The translations under genes were made by a program, and so were the position numbers. The notes below the pieces were generated by a model. The model searched no databases and was not told where the DNA came from. It saw nothing but the letters and a program-made list of their open reading frames with translations. Below, piece by piece: positions 48,066 through 59,171 of a DNA stretch of 64,000 bases (within the stretch, counting starts at the first letter, position 1; each line of letters begins with the position of its first letter). The DNA is from Ursus arctos (Eukaryota; Chordata; Mammalia; Carnivora; Ursidae), in NCBI RefSeq assembly GCF_023065955.2, contig NW_026622997.1, positions 15,232,001-15,296,000 of the forward strand, given 5' to 3'.

Positions 48066-49855
48066 GGGAAGTATTAAGAAAAAAACAATGTAGGGCCCCC
48101 ACATTAATCTGCAGATTCAGTGTAATCCCTATCAAAATTCTCACTGCCTTTTTTGCAGAAATCAACAGTGTAATTCTAAAATTTACACGGAAATTCAGGG
48201 GGCTCAGAACAGCCGAAACAATCTTGAAAAGAACAAAGATGGTAGACTTTAAAACTTTTTTTTTTTTTTTAAAGATTTTATTTATTTGAGAGAGTGCAAG
48301 AGAGAATGCAAGTCGGGGGAGGGGCAGAGGGAGGAGGAGAAGCAGAGCCCAATGTGTCAGGTGGGGCTTGAACCCAGGACGACAAGATCATGACCTGAGC
48401 TAAAGGCAGACAGTTAACTGACTGAGCTGCCCAGGGGCCCTTCAGCTTCAAAACGCTACACAAAGCTCCTGTAATCAAGATGGTGTGGTACTGGCATACG
48501 ATACTATAGATCAATTTATGGTCATTTGATTTTTGACAAAGGTGTCAAGACAATTTAATGGGGAGAAGAACAGCCTTTTCAACAAATGCTCCTGGAACAG
48601 CTTGATAACCACATGCAGAAGAATTAATTTGAATCTCTCTCTCATACCAAAATTAACTAAAATAGATCAGACCTAAATGTAAGAGCTAGAACTAAAACCC
48701 TTAGAAGAATACATAGGTGTAAATCTTCGTCGTGACCTTGGGTTAGTCAGTGGTTTCCTAGATATGATATGACACCAAAAGTACAAGCATCCCAAGAAAA
48801 AATCGATAAGTTGGATTTCGTTACAGGAAAAAAATGATAAATTAGGTGTCATCATAATTAAAAACATTTGTACTTCAAATAACATTATCAAGACCGAGAA
48901 AAAACAACCCGGAGTGGAAGGAAATCTTTGGAAATCATATATCTGATAAAGGTCTAGTATCAAGAATATATAAAGAACTCTTACAACTCAATATAAAAAG
49001 ACAACCTGATTTAAAAAATGGGCAAAGGAATCAGATAGATGTTTCTCCAGAGGATATGTAAGTGAAAAGATGCTCAACATCTTTAGTCCTGAGGGAAATG
49101 CAAGTAAAAGCCAGAGTGCTACGCCCACTAGGCTGACTGTCAGGGGAAAGGTGGACAATGGAAAGTCTTGGTGAGAATTTGGAGACTCATGCATCTCCAA
49201 ATTTGGGGTGTAAAGTGGTGCAGCTGCTTTGGGAAACAGTTTAGCAGCTTCACAAATGGTTAAGCATAAAGTTACCACATGACCCAGCAGTTGGACTCCT
49301 AGATACATACCCAAGAGAAATGAAAATATCTGCAAAAACTTGTACACAAATGGTCATTGCAGCCAAACAGCAGAAACTGTTCCTTTTATACCAGCCCCAA
49401 AGTAGAAGCTACCCCAACGGCCATTCATTGCTGAATGGTTAAACCAGATGTGATGTATCCGTGCAATGGAATATTATTCCGTGGTAAAAAGGGCATAAAG
49501 TGATGCCTGTAACAACATGGATGATGAACCTTGAAAGTATAGGTCAGTGGAAGCAGCCAGACCCAGAAGACTACATACTGTGATTCCATTGATATGAAAT
49601 GTTCCGAATAGACAAATCCTTAGAGACAGAAAGGTCGATTACTGGTTGCCAGGGGTGGGGGAGGAGGAAATGGGGAATGACTGTTGATGGATATGGGGTT
49701 TCTTTTGGGGTTGATGAAAATGTTCTGGGCTTTGATCATGATGATGGTTGCACAGCCTTGTAAATATACTAAAAACCACTGAATTGTATACTTCAAAAAG
49801 CAAATCTTATGCTATGTGAATTGTAGCTCAATTAAAAGAAAAGATAATTAACAAA
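48066..49855 (+). mobile_element. L1 3' end, sense, in intron, with a SINEC
   Basis: Sense ORF2 end (GATTCAGTGTAATCCCTATC, GTGTGGTACTGGCATACG) and 3' UTR (GAATTGTATACTTCAAAAAG). Frames are broken. Confidence 0.85.
48256..48440 (-). mobile_element. SINEC inside the intronic L1
   Basis: Reversed SINEC from poly(T) to GAGCTGCCCAGGGGCCC. Confidence 0.9.
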
Positions 49856-51327
49856 ACAGAAGCCACCTCAGATCCCACTGCCCAGGGACCCCCACAGCTT
49901 ACAAATGCTTACTCAGTGCCAGACCCCTGAGCCCCGTAGATCTCATTTAGTTCCCACAGTAGCTTTGTGAATGTTCTCTCAGAACTGGGGCTCCTGACTC
50001 TTCCAGAGTTCTTTCTGCTAATTCGCTGTGCTCACTCTTAACAAAGAATTTTAGGCGAAGACAAGAGAGCTAATTTGAAATATTATGAAAATACTGTTTT
50101 ATGAAGGTAAGTGCTTTACTCACACAGTTGACCAAAATACATTTGTGGCATGGTTCAGGTAGCATTCAGTGCTCAAGCTTTAGGGAAAGCAAACCCTTGA
50201 GAAATAGGGTTAAACCCCCAAAGTTAGTCTTTTAATAATACTGAGGAGCTTATGCTGATCTTTTTTCTTTTCTTTTCTTTTCTTTTTTCTTCAGAGACTG
50301 CAAGAAAGAAACAAGTAGAATTAGAAACTTCCTTAAGTGGGTCATTTATGTTGACCTGGTGTAATGCTGGGGTAGAAAAACTGCTTGAATTTTGTCTTCA
50401 TAAACTGCTACTCATCAGAACATGCTATGGTCCATTGCTTTTCTACTAGAGAGTTTAGAACAGAAGGCGTCAGTAAAACACACTAGCATGGAAAACCTTG
50501 TTACAGTGGTTACTTTTGTTTGTTTGAACATGTGCTTAAGATTTCAGAGCAGCTAGTCATGGGTTCAGAGGTTTTATCCTGTGTACTCATTGTATTGATT
50601 GATCCTTATTCGTGGGCATCTAAAATGTGGTGAACTTCAAACTCCTTGCAAAAACAAACCAAACATGGTTAGTAATTTTTATTTTTAAGGAGAGTTGTTC
50701 AGACTTTTTAATGACTTTGACATGAAAATATACTGTTTTTAAAAATCTTGAACTTCAGATAGTGGTGCTCTGGCTTTATTCTTTCATCATGTAAATAAAG
50801 AAAATGTATTATTTCTAGAAACTTACAAATAGCTTGACTCTGACAGAAGTTCTCAGTGAAGTGCAGTTGACCCCTGTCATTTAATGGTTTCACATTGCAG
50901 TCAGAGCAGACTTGCTTTTAGTAAGTATTAGCATTGAGACATGACTGTCCCAAGGAAATGCAAAGTATCGTCTTTTTTTCCCCAGTAGAGTGCTCTCAGA
51001 AATTTGATTTTAATATAATAAACACTTTGACCTAGATATCATAATGTCATCATAATTTTAATGTAGATAGACCACACTTGGATTCTAAATTCCATGAAGG
51101 CAGAAACTTTTTGCCATCCTTATATAATGTCAGAGTTTCTTCTTGTGCCTGTCCATAGTAAATGATTAATAAATGTTTGTTATATAAATATATATTCATA
51201 ATCACATATATTGATATTAATCATACTGTTTCTGTAATATACCCCTGACACATATGCAATTAACTAGAATGTTCTCAATTGATAATATTGTGTGTAATAA
51301 TTTTTCTTGCTGTTTTTGTTTCTTTAG
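49856..51327. other. 3' end of the SMIM13 intron
   Basis: AT-rich unique DNA ending in the exon 2 acceptor. A (TTTTC)n tract lies at about 50262-50290. Confidence 0.5.
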
Positions 51328-51515
51328 GTTGGTATTTTGTATGGCATCTTTTTTTATCAAAATTCAAGTTTCTGCGGGAACTGGTGGGAGACACAGGATC
51401 TCAGGAGGGAGATCATGAGCCGTCAGGCTCTGAGACCGAAGAAGACACTTCGTCATCTTCACACAGGATCAGATCTGCTCGGCAAAGGAGGGCACCTGCT
51501 GATGAAGGCCACTGA
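51328..51515 (+). CDS. SMIM13: SMIM13 coding exon 2 and stop codon
   Basis: The exon opens after a pyrimidine-rich acceptor (TTTGTTTCTTTAG at 51315-51327). Two bases complete Gly26, and 61 more residues follow to a TGA at 51513-51515, so the protein has 87 residues. It begins WYFVWHLFLSKFKFLREL, a juxtamembrane aromatic/basic segment, then an acidic serine-rich region (GSETEEDTSSSS), then a basic tail (HRIRSARQRRAPADEGH). The likely topology is a short N-terminal segment, one helix near residues 5-25, and a longer hydrophilic C-terminal tail that could be phosphorylated; the topology is inferred. Human SMIM13, as I recall, is about 91 residues, so this copy stops about four codons early. Exon 2 continues without an obvious splice donor into a long 3' UTR. 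Confidence 0.95.
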
Positions 51516-52021
51516 CCCTCGCCATGGTCCTGTACTAGTGAATGATGGAAGGCAGCGGGGAGCCTCTGTCTTTAATGACCTGGCTTTGCAGTTTGGTAAA
51601 AGATTGAAGAGCATTTTTACTTGGATTTTAAGTCCAATTAAAAGAAAAAGATTTATATGTAAGCCATATGAAAATAAAGGGAATTAAAACCAAATCAGCC
51701 CATTGCAGATTTCATCTTAAAGGTAGTCTTTTGCCTCACTAGCTTTCTATTTACGTACTTACTCTCTGGCTCCCGGGCTTATTTCCTTGCACTGGTGTGA
51801 ATCTTGTAAACATTACAGGCTTGAAAAACCATATTTTATTAATTCTGTAATGTATGTTGTATTTTTGTTTTTGTTTTCACATTTTACCTTGTCCAAAATT
51901 GGGATATAGCTCATGATTACTGTGAACCAGAAGAGGGTCGTGATGTCATTCTCCCAGCCTGTGCGTGTGTGAACTTACTAACAGCTTGTCACGGCGTCAT
52001 CACTGTATTGTCCGTACCAGA

Positions 52022-52040
52022 TGTGTCAGGTTTAATTGGC
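52022..52040. repeat. Direct repeat, left copy, flanking the transposase-derived ORF
   Basis: TGTGTCAGGTTTAATTGGC recurs at 52764-52780 as TGTGTCAGTTTAATTGC, differing only by single-base gaps. Same-strand repeats of this length bracketing an ORF look like a target-site duplication. The repeat is direct, not inverted, so it is not a terminal inverted repeat of a DNA transposon. Confidence 0.55.
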
Positions 52041-52048
52041 ATTTAAAG

Positions 52049-52645
52049 ATGTCTTCAAAAAGATTGCACTACGATTCAGCATTGAAACGAAAAGTGATTG
52101 TGTACGCAGAGAAGCATGGAAACAGAGCGGCGGGGCGTACGTTCGGCATTAGCGAAGCAAATATCCGGCGCTGGAGGAGTGACCGCCATTCCATATTTTC
52201 TTGTAAAGCAACAACAAAATGCTTTACGGGACCTAAGAAAGGAAGATACCCACAAGTGGATGAAGCTGTACTATGTTTTGTTAGTGAGATGCGTGCAAAA
52301 GGCTTGCCTGTCACGCGCCAAGCAATGCGATTGAAGGCAGGAGAAATTGCCAAATCCCTGGGAATAGATGAAACAAAATTCAAAGCGACGAGAGGCTGGT
52401 GTGATCGATTCATGCGCCGAGCAGGGTTGTCTTTAAGGTGTCAAACGTCGTTCTGCTCAAAACTTTCTGCCGACATTAAACAGAAGACGCCGGTGCAGCA
52501 CTCTTTCCAGAAACGCCGGCTCGCCAGTGCTCTTGACGACACCAAGGGTGCTGGTATGTGGAAGAACGTAGGCATCAGTGGCTGTGACTTGAGAAGTGAT
52601 TCAGAAGAGTTGGACTCAGAATATGAGGTTATAGTTATAACCTAA
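52049..52645 (+). CDS. Pogo/Tigger transposase-derived ORF lacking the DDE domain (candidate domesticated DNA-binding protein)
   Basis: A 198-codon ATG-to-TAA frame with no internal stop. Residues about 4-46 form a Brinker/pogo N-terminal helix-turn-helix (KRLHYDSALKRK, then GNRAAGRTFGIS, then NIRRWR). Residues about 65-130 form a CENP-B/Tc5-type helix-turn-helix (GRYPQVDEAV, TRQAMRLKAGEIAKSLGI, GWCDRFMRRAGLSLR). Similarity to pogo transposases runs to about residue 146 (KLSADIKQK). The next segment, HSFQKRRLASALDDTK, resembles the extreme C terminus of those transposases, and the acidic tail SDSEELDSEYE follows. The whole DDE nuclease domain is therefore absent with the frame kept, so the protein could bind DNA but not transpose. 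The ATG has A at -3. The frame stays open upstream to about 51965 but has no earlier in-frame ATG. It lies on the same strand as SMIM13, 533 bp past its stop, so it may be a downstream cistron, a separately promoted gene, or a decaying relic. Confidence 0.65.
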   Translation: MSSKRLHYDSALKRKVIVYAEKHGNRAAGRTFGISEANIRRWRSDRHSIFSCKATTKCFTGPKKGRYPQVDEAVLCFVSEMRAKGLPVTRQAMRLKAGEIAKSLGIDETKFKATRGWCDRFMRRAGLSLRCQTSFCSKLSADIKQKTPVQHSFQKRRLASALDDTKGAGMWKNVGISGCDLRSDSEELDSEYEVIVIT

Positions 52646-52763
52646 CCAGTTATTTCATACGCTTTCTTTCAGGATCCACAAGACTGATGTGTTAAAAATC
52701 TGCTTAACCCTAAAAACCATTTCAATAAAAACGAAATAAACATTCTACCCGATATGAAAGCAT

Positions 52764-52780
52764 TGTGTCAGTTTAATTGC
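52764..52780. repeat. Direct repeat, right copy, flanking the transposase-derived ORF
   Basis: Partner of the repeat at 52022-52040. It lies shortly after two AATAAA signals (52724 and 52735), where the 3' end of a retroposed transcript would be expected, although no clear poly(A) tail survives. Confidence 0.5.
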
Positions 52781-55700
52781 CCGTGTTTTTTTCTTAGTGA
52801 TCTGTAGGGTGCATCTTACAATTGATGGTATCTTAGATAAAAAATAGTTTGTAAATTTATTTTTCCTTGTAGGGTAGCAATTATTTATTGGGGTACTTAA
52901 TCCTGACTCTTACAATACTGTTCAAATAGTTATCCTGTATGAGATACCTCTTTTTTTTTTTTTTTTTGCAATGTACTCAAGACTTTAGGGTAGTGACTTA
53001 GTCTAAGAACGGTCTTCTACTTCAGGAAGATTAGTTGCTCCCTTTGTATGGGAGGGCTTCACGCTCAAGGCATGTGTTGTGGAGAAAGTACTTCTTCACA
53101 GACAATTCAGTGACAAGACCTCAGAGGTCCTGGGTACCGAGGATAAAACAGAGTGGGTGACAGTGTCTGCTTCACTGGAAAATACCTTGCTGGGTACCCA
53201 TGTTTGTCTTCACTGAACTTTGGACCGAGTGTTCACCGGGGAAGAGAGATACAGATTCAGAGACTCTTCCTGTTTAGTGTTACCTGCTCTGTACAAGAGT
53301 GAATTGCAAAGCCAGTTTCTTTGATGAGTCCAAGTTCCTTTATTTGTGTGTTTACCTGTTTTTCTCAAGGACTAGTCACAGAATATCACCTCTGTGTTAT
53401 GACGGTGTATAACTACGATACCTCATGCTCCGTGCTGGTGGTTTTGTCAGCAGCGCACTTGCATTCCTGAGGTATGCCTCTGCTGTCACTAGTCCTTTGG
53501 ATATACTGAAAGGGAATTTAGAAAGCGTGTGCTTAGTTTGAAACATCTGCTGGGGGAGATCCCCAGCCGCTGAGAGTGCGGCATAATCTTTCTGTCAGTT
53601 CCTTACTGGATGCATTTTGCTATTATTCTGGAACTATAGGGATTCACAGAACAGTGACACACGTTTCAAGCATTCATGTTAGTGCTTCATACTAGCTGGA
53701 TTTCAAAACGGTTGTCAGTTAGAAAAATTAATTCTTAAAAGCTTCTTGGTACTGGGGGATATTTCATTAGATCTTTCATAGTCTAATACTTTGAGCTGTG
53801 GATTCTGCTTTATAGTGAATACCTTAGGTTTAGATAATAATAGTTGTTGACAAACCTTAAATAACCAGTGAGCTTCTAGACTGTTTCACTATTAAGGAAT
53901 GATGGCTCTTGGAATACCACACAACCTGCAAGGGTCATCCACAAGTTACTACAAACGAATCTATGGAAGGGTGTATGTGTTGGTATTATTTATTAACATT
54001 TAGGCTTCAAGGATGTCTTTTTGTAGTAGAATTTAAGGAAATGTTCTATTTAACTTATTTGGGAAATATATCCAGAAGCATGTTAATCGCTCACACCCTA
54101 CCCTGTTATAACTCCGAGACTCCTCGGAGAGTGAAAAAAAATCACTGGTGCCAATATGAAAATTCTAGAGACTAGTTCCTTTGTTTAAAACTTGTGTTTT
54201 CTTGGACTTCGTTCCCCCCGATAACACTCAACATAGTACGTATTTCTAAGGCCACTAAGAAAGGCAAGAGACTATTAACACAATTATTTGTGTGGTATAG
54301 TGCTTGTGTTCCTTTTCCCATTTTAGGGCTTTTGTAGCTGCACTCAACCAGAACTTCCCAAGCACCTTTTCAGTTTCTCAGTGGGAGACTGACCCGCCTG
54401 TGGTTGTTAATTGTGAAGTTTAGAAGGTGCTGAGCCTTAAGAGCACATACAAGTATCTGTCTTGTTTGAATGCTTGCAAATAGCGACGTGATCAGCTATG
54501 CCATCTTTAGAGGATACATTCTAACAGGGTTGTTTCATTTCCTTACCAATTTACCATTCCCGCATCTCTTTTGCCTCTGAAACTTCTGTGAAAATTGCCT
54601 GTATCAAACGTACTGGTTTGCATCGCTCTGATTTAAACGCCAAAACAACACACCCGCTAAATATTAGTGTGGCACTGTTAAGTGAGGTTTTTCATATATA
54701 CGTTAAAAATAGAATTCATCCAATGGATTTTGTAGTGTTGTTTTCATGGTGGAAACATTAAGTACATTGTTTTTGGTGAATAGCTGATTCACATACGTGC
54801 TGACCCATTTCTTTAGATACTAGGTTTAAAAACCACTTCCAACTGTTAATTTTGCTGAAAGGTGGGAATATATTTGCCGGAAGGTGGGTGAACCATATTA
54901 ATGGCTTCACAAAATGTTATTTTAAACCAAAATATGTTGAAAGATTTGAAAGTAGTGCATTTTTATTTTTAGGAGCAACCTATTTTGAAATTATTTTAAG
55001 TCAACAATGCAGTATTTTTTAAAGTCTGTCTTTCTTACAAGGTATGTTTTAATACAACATGTAGCCAGTGTAACTAGATTTTCAGCTGGTAAACTTCAAG
55101 TGCTTTTATATTTGAAGTTGACTTTAAAAAGCCAATGAGCAGTACTCAAAAGTTATAGACTTTCAAGCAACTAATGGAATAGTATTTTGTTACGAGTCTA
55201 GAATTAAAGCACCTTGTATGGTCTGCTTTTAAAGTATCCTATAGCTTTTAAAGCATAAAGAATATCATTTTATCTTATATTAATAAAAGTTACATTTTCC
55301 ATTTGTTAATGTGTGCTGCCTGTCTTATGACCAGGGTTTAACATTACCCTCCAAGGTAATTCTGTGCATAACCATTCACCAAATACTGCTGCTGTGGTTT
55401 CTTAATGGAAACATTCTATGATGCATTGTCACCCTGCTGCTTGACAAATAGGGTTATAAGGAATTAGAATTGCGTGCGTTAATAGTACCTTATATAACAA
55501 AATGTAAATTTAGAGTTAAGGAATGTGTGTAAATGATCATTCACTGTTTTTATTTCAAAACTGGTCAATACTATACCTAAAGCTTCTGTGGTTTGTTTGA
55601 TGTTTTAACTCTCACTTTAAACTGCACAGAATAAATTAAGATGAAACAAAAACTTGGTATGTGTCATTGATGATGTACAGTAGTATGAAAGGTACCCAGG

Positions 55701-55979
55701 GCATGAGGGATGTTGAAAGCAGTCATTTTTACCAGTGGTCCACTCTTTACCATATTTTTCACACTCTAAGGATCTAGAAGAATTAAGACAGCAGTAGTAT
55801 TCCTAAGGCCATGGAAGTAATTGACTTAGAACCCAAAGGACATACAGCATTAGAGCTAAATTGCTTTGACCATGTGTGGCCTTTGGTTTTCTTCTCATAC
55901 TTTATCCAACACCCTCGAGATTGTTCTGATACTGGGTTTACCATAGTCATGTCTCACATTTTTGTTAGTATTAACCATA

Positions 55980-57960
55980 CAGAAGACTGAGCCCACTGAC
56001 CAAAGCCAAGTGAAAAGATTGAGGAATGCCTTTGAAAGCCAGTTTGAGATGGGAAATCATTAATTGCAGTGGCTAGGAGCCAAGTTTTTCATTTTTCTCT
56101 AGCAGTGCTTAGCTGCCAAGAGTGTAGAGTTGGGAAAAGTGGATCGTGCCAGGGTCAGGCTTCAGAGCTTAGGAGTGTCTGAAGGGCAAGGCCGTTAGAG
56201 ATTGCTGGAGATTGGCTGTAGGACTTGGGCTGGGCTGTAAGAGAAGTCTGATCAGTAAGACACTGATAAATAGAAAGTGGTAGAGATTGAAGATAAAATG
56301 AGTGTGACATTTATGTGTAATGGAAAGAAGAAAGTTTGGGGTGGAGATCAGAATTTTAGAAGTGAAGCAGTTCTGAGCGGTGTCACTAATTACAGCCATA
56401 GAAAAGGAATCAGAACGGGGGACTCATTCTAGGGTGTATGTGGACTATCAGTGTGATCACAATATGTGATGGCTGGAGTTGGGATGGAGAAGAGGACCAC
56501 ACACTGGCGATCAGTTCAGAGACTTGGAAGACTGATCTGGAGGTCTGGGATGTTAGATGGCCCTTAAAAGGAGGAAGGGGTTTCCTGAAAATGAAGAGGA
56601 ATGGTTTCAGAAAGTTGTGAGAATGCTTTCTCTTCATCCTGCACCCCTCCCTCCGCAGCTCTGCACGCCAGTATGTGATTGTTATGTGCAAGTGAGTACT
56701 TCAGTTATAAAAATGATGCTGTTTATGGAGAATGTTGGGGGGGGGCGGTGGGGAATGGAGAGAAAGAACTAGGGCATAGTGATTTGGAACTGGAGAAGTA
56801 AGAAAGATGTAAGTCACAAGAGACCTTGTATACAATGGCAAGGGCTTTGAAGTGCATGCATGTGTTGGAAAACATTGAAATACTTTGAATTGGGTGAGAG
56901 CATGGATTCACTTGTTTAACATATACTGAGTGACCTCTCTTGCAAGCATGGGCTAAGTACACATGACCCCGAAAGCTCATGCTCACTGGATCAAGGATGA
57001 TTGCTTTGGAGGCACAGTGGAAACAGGATATATCTTACTGTAGTCTAAGTAAGAAAATAGAAAGTGGGAAAGAGTGACCAGCGTGGGAAAGAGTGACAAG
57101 CGTGGGAAATGGGAGAATATGAAGGATCAGCAGCACCTGAGATTGGATTGTGAAGACAAGTGAAGAACAAGGATAAGTAAAGGATGATTTTGATATTTGA
57201 GTTTAGTTTGCAATGGGTAACACTGAGGAATACGTATGGAAGAAATAGGTCTGTGGTCGGCCACAGGGAGATGGGGGATGAGAGTCCAGTTGGGGGTATG
57301 CATATTTGAGTTGGATGTGCTCATGGGCCATTAGGTGGACAGAAATACTGACCAGTTATACAAATGGTCTGGGGGGCAGGGTTGAAAATACGGACTGTGA
57401 TCACCAGTATGTGAATGCAGTTGAAGCCGAGGGAAAATACAGGATCTACCCAGGGAGGAGGATAGAATGAGAAGAGACCTAAGGAGTGGCCCCTAAAGAG
57501 CACTAATATTTAAGAGGCTAGTGAAAGAAAAAGACCATTAGGATGTTGAGAAGGACTGTGGAGAAAACCAGGAACCTACCTGGAGGAAAGTAATTGTGCT
57601 GGAAGTGAACCGAAGAAAGAACTTGAAAGAAGAGCAAATGTTCCACTGCTGTATAGATGAAGAATGATATTGCTCACATCTGCTCATGAAGAAACCGTAG
57701 CAACAGGAAACGATTGCAGTAGTCCAGGCAGGAGACGATGGGAGTCTGTGCAGGGCTGCTGGTAGTGGGGACACGTGGAAGAAATACCGATGGGAATTGG
57801 TGTGACGGGTTGGTGGGTCAATAGACAATGGGAGGTCAAGGATAAGGATGAACCATGGTGGGTGGCTGATGGAGGATGTGGGTGGAGCATAGTTTGGGGA
57901 AAAGTCCAGGTATGGATAAGACCAGTGGAAATGGCCCATCTGAAACTTAGGGTGAAGTCA
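55980..57960 (-). mobile_element. Probable long antisense L2
   Basis: From about 56800 the phrase order (AGAGACCTTGTATACAATGG, TTTGAGTTGGATGTGCTCAT, GCAGTAGTCCAGGCAGGAGA) follows a reversed L2 ORF. The part before 56800 is less certain. Confidence 0.55.
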
Positions 57961-57989
57961 GCAGAACTGAATTCCTATCCACATGCTTT

Positions 57990-58090
57990 ATCTTCCTAGT
58001 TGGTAGTTATTTAACCTGTTTCCCAAGCTGCTAAATGGGAATGATAACATCTAGGATTATTGTAAGGAGTATATCAAAGAAAAAAAATCC
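57990..58090 (+). mobile_element. MIR fragment
   Basis: AGCTGCTAAATGGGAATGAT and TAGGATTATTGTAAGGAGT match a sense MIR. Confidence 0.6.
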
Positions 58091-58852
58091 TAGTTAAGCA
58101 TATTCCTTAAAGTAGAGTAGGCAACCCATAACTTAGCCTCTCTCTCTCTTCTTTTCTTCCTTCTTATCACCTTTGTAACCTAGAAGCCTTCTTAATGCCA
58201 GCTTGGTCTAGGAGCTGGTCAGTCCATTGGAAAAGTCAGTTGAAATGGGGAATCGAGAAAACATACATTCATCCTATGCTATTTGAGGTTACCACCAAGG
58301 CTGTTTTCTCACTGAATAGAGCTCCATTAGAGTTTCAGTCTCGTTTTCTTTGTAAAAGTTTAGACTTATAATCCTGCGATTTCTGGTTTTGTTCTCTCTC
58401 AAAATTGGAAGAAGACCAGAACCTTACGGAGCAAAGATTTTTACTGTATTTTCCCATTTTTTTACAGTTGCCTCACTTGTCCCTAGATGGATAGGATTTT
58501 CAGTATCTTGCCTTTATCAGCTTTTCACAAAACATTCAACTAAGTTTACATAGAAATAGTGACCCTTTTTTACACTCATTTTTCATTGTAGTACTTATGG
58601 AATTATCAGAGACTACTGAAATAAGCAGGTTTGGCAACCATTTTGATTACACAGAAGTCATTTGGTGAGAACAGAAATATATGAGCCTGGCACCCTTCTA
58701 CAGAATTTTCATACCTGCATGTCTATTCCCACCCTCTCCTTTCCTCCTGGTCCATCAGAGGACAGACCCCTCTGCCTGTCTGAAATAATCCCTCTTCCTG
58801 TGCTTTGGATCCTAGTCTCCTCCTACCTTTTTAGTAAATTGACACTGTGAAT
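58091..58852. other. Unique downstream intergenic DNA
   Basis: No gene was recognised. Confidence 0.5.
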
Positions 58853-58854
58853 TA

Positions 58855-59169
58855 CAGTTGGCCCTCGAACAATGTGTCATGCAGTGAAAGATCTCCTTAT
58901 AACTTTTTACTCCCCCCAAATTTAATAGCCTACTGTTGACAGCAAGCCTTACCATAACAGCATAAACAGTCAATTAACATATTTTGTTAATATGTTATAT
59001 GTGTTATATGCTGTGTTCTTATAAAAGTAAGCTAGAGAAAAGAAAAGCTAATAAAATCATAGGGAAGAGAAAATACATTTACAGTATGGTGCTGTTTGTA
59101 TGGACAAAAATCCTTGTGGAAATGGACAGCCCACGTAGTTCAAACCCGAGTTGTACAAAGGGCAAACTG
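58855..59169 (+). mobile_element. Second Tigger2-like non-autonomous element
   Basis: Begins CAGTTGGCCCTCGAACAATG and ends AGTTGTACAAAGGGCAAACTG, inverted, flanked by TA at 58853-58854 and 59170-59171. Same family and orientation as the copy at 33242. Confidence 0.87.
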
Positions 59170-59171
59170 TA

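Larger units (their letters stand above)
27614..51327 (+). other. SMIM13: SMIM13 intron (23.7 kb)
   Basis: GT-AG intron between the two coding exons, bounded by GTGAGT at 27614 and TTTCTTTAG at 51319-51327. It is full of repeats: L2, MaLR, an ERV1-like solo LTR, a Tigger2-like element, three L1 blocks, an LSM5 retrocopy and eight SINEC copies, all antisense to SMIM13. Its open frames stay near 130 codons or less, and the longer ones fall in repeats. No additional coding exon was recognised. Confidence 0.9.
51516..55660 (+). other. SMIM13: SMIM13 putative long 3' UTR
   Basis: AT-rich sequence follows the stop codon with no strong repeat of recent type, which fits a conserved long 3' UTR. AATAAA candidates occur at 51673-51678, 52724-52729, 52735-52740, 55282-55287 and 55630-55635; the last is a plausible distal end. 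The region holds the transposase-derived ORF at 52049-52645. The end point is inferred, and RNA 3'-end data would settle which signals are used. Confidence 0.6.

Noticed and set aside
51337..51687. 116-codon frame in exon 2
   Set aside because: Overlaps the SMIM13 frame in another reading frame, with no similarity.
51965..52048. N-terminal extension of the transposase-derived frame
   Set aside because: The first codon at 51965 is GTG, and there is no in-frame ATG before 52049, so the ATG at 52049 was chosen.
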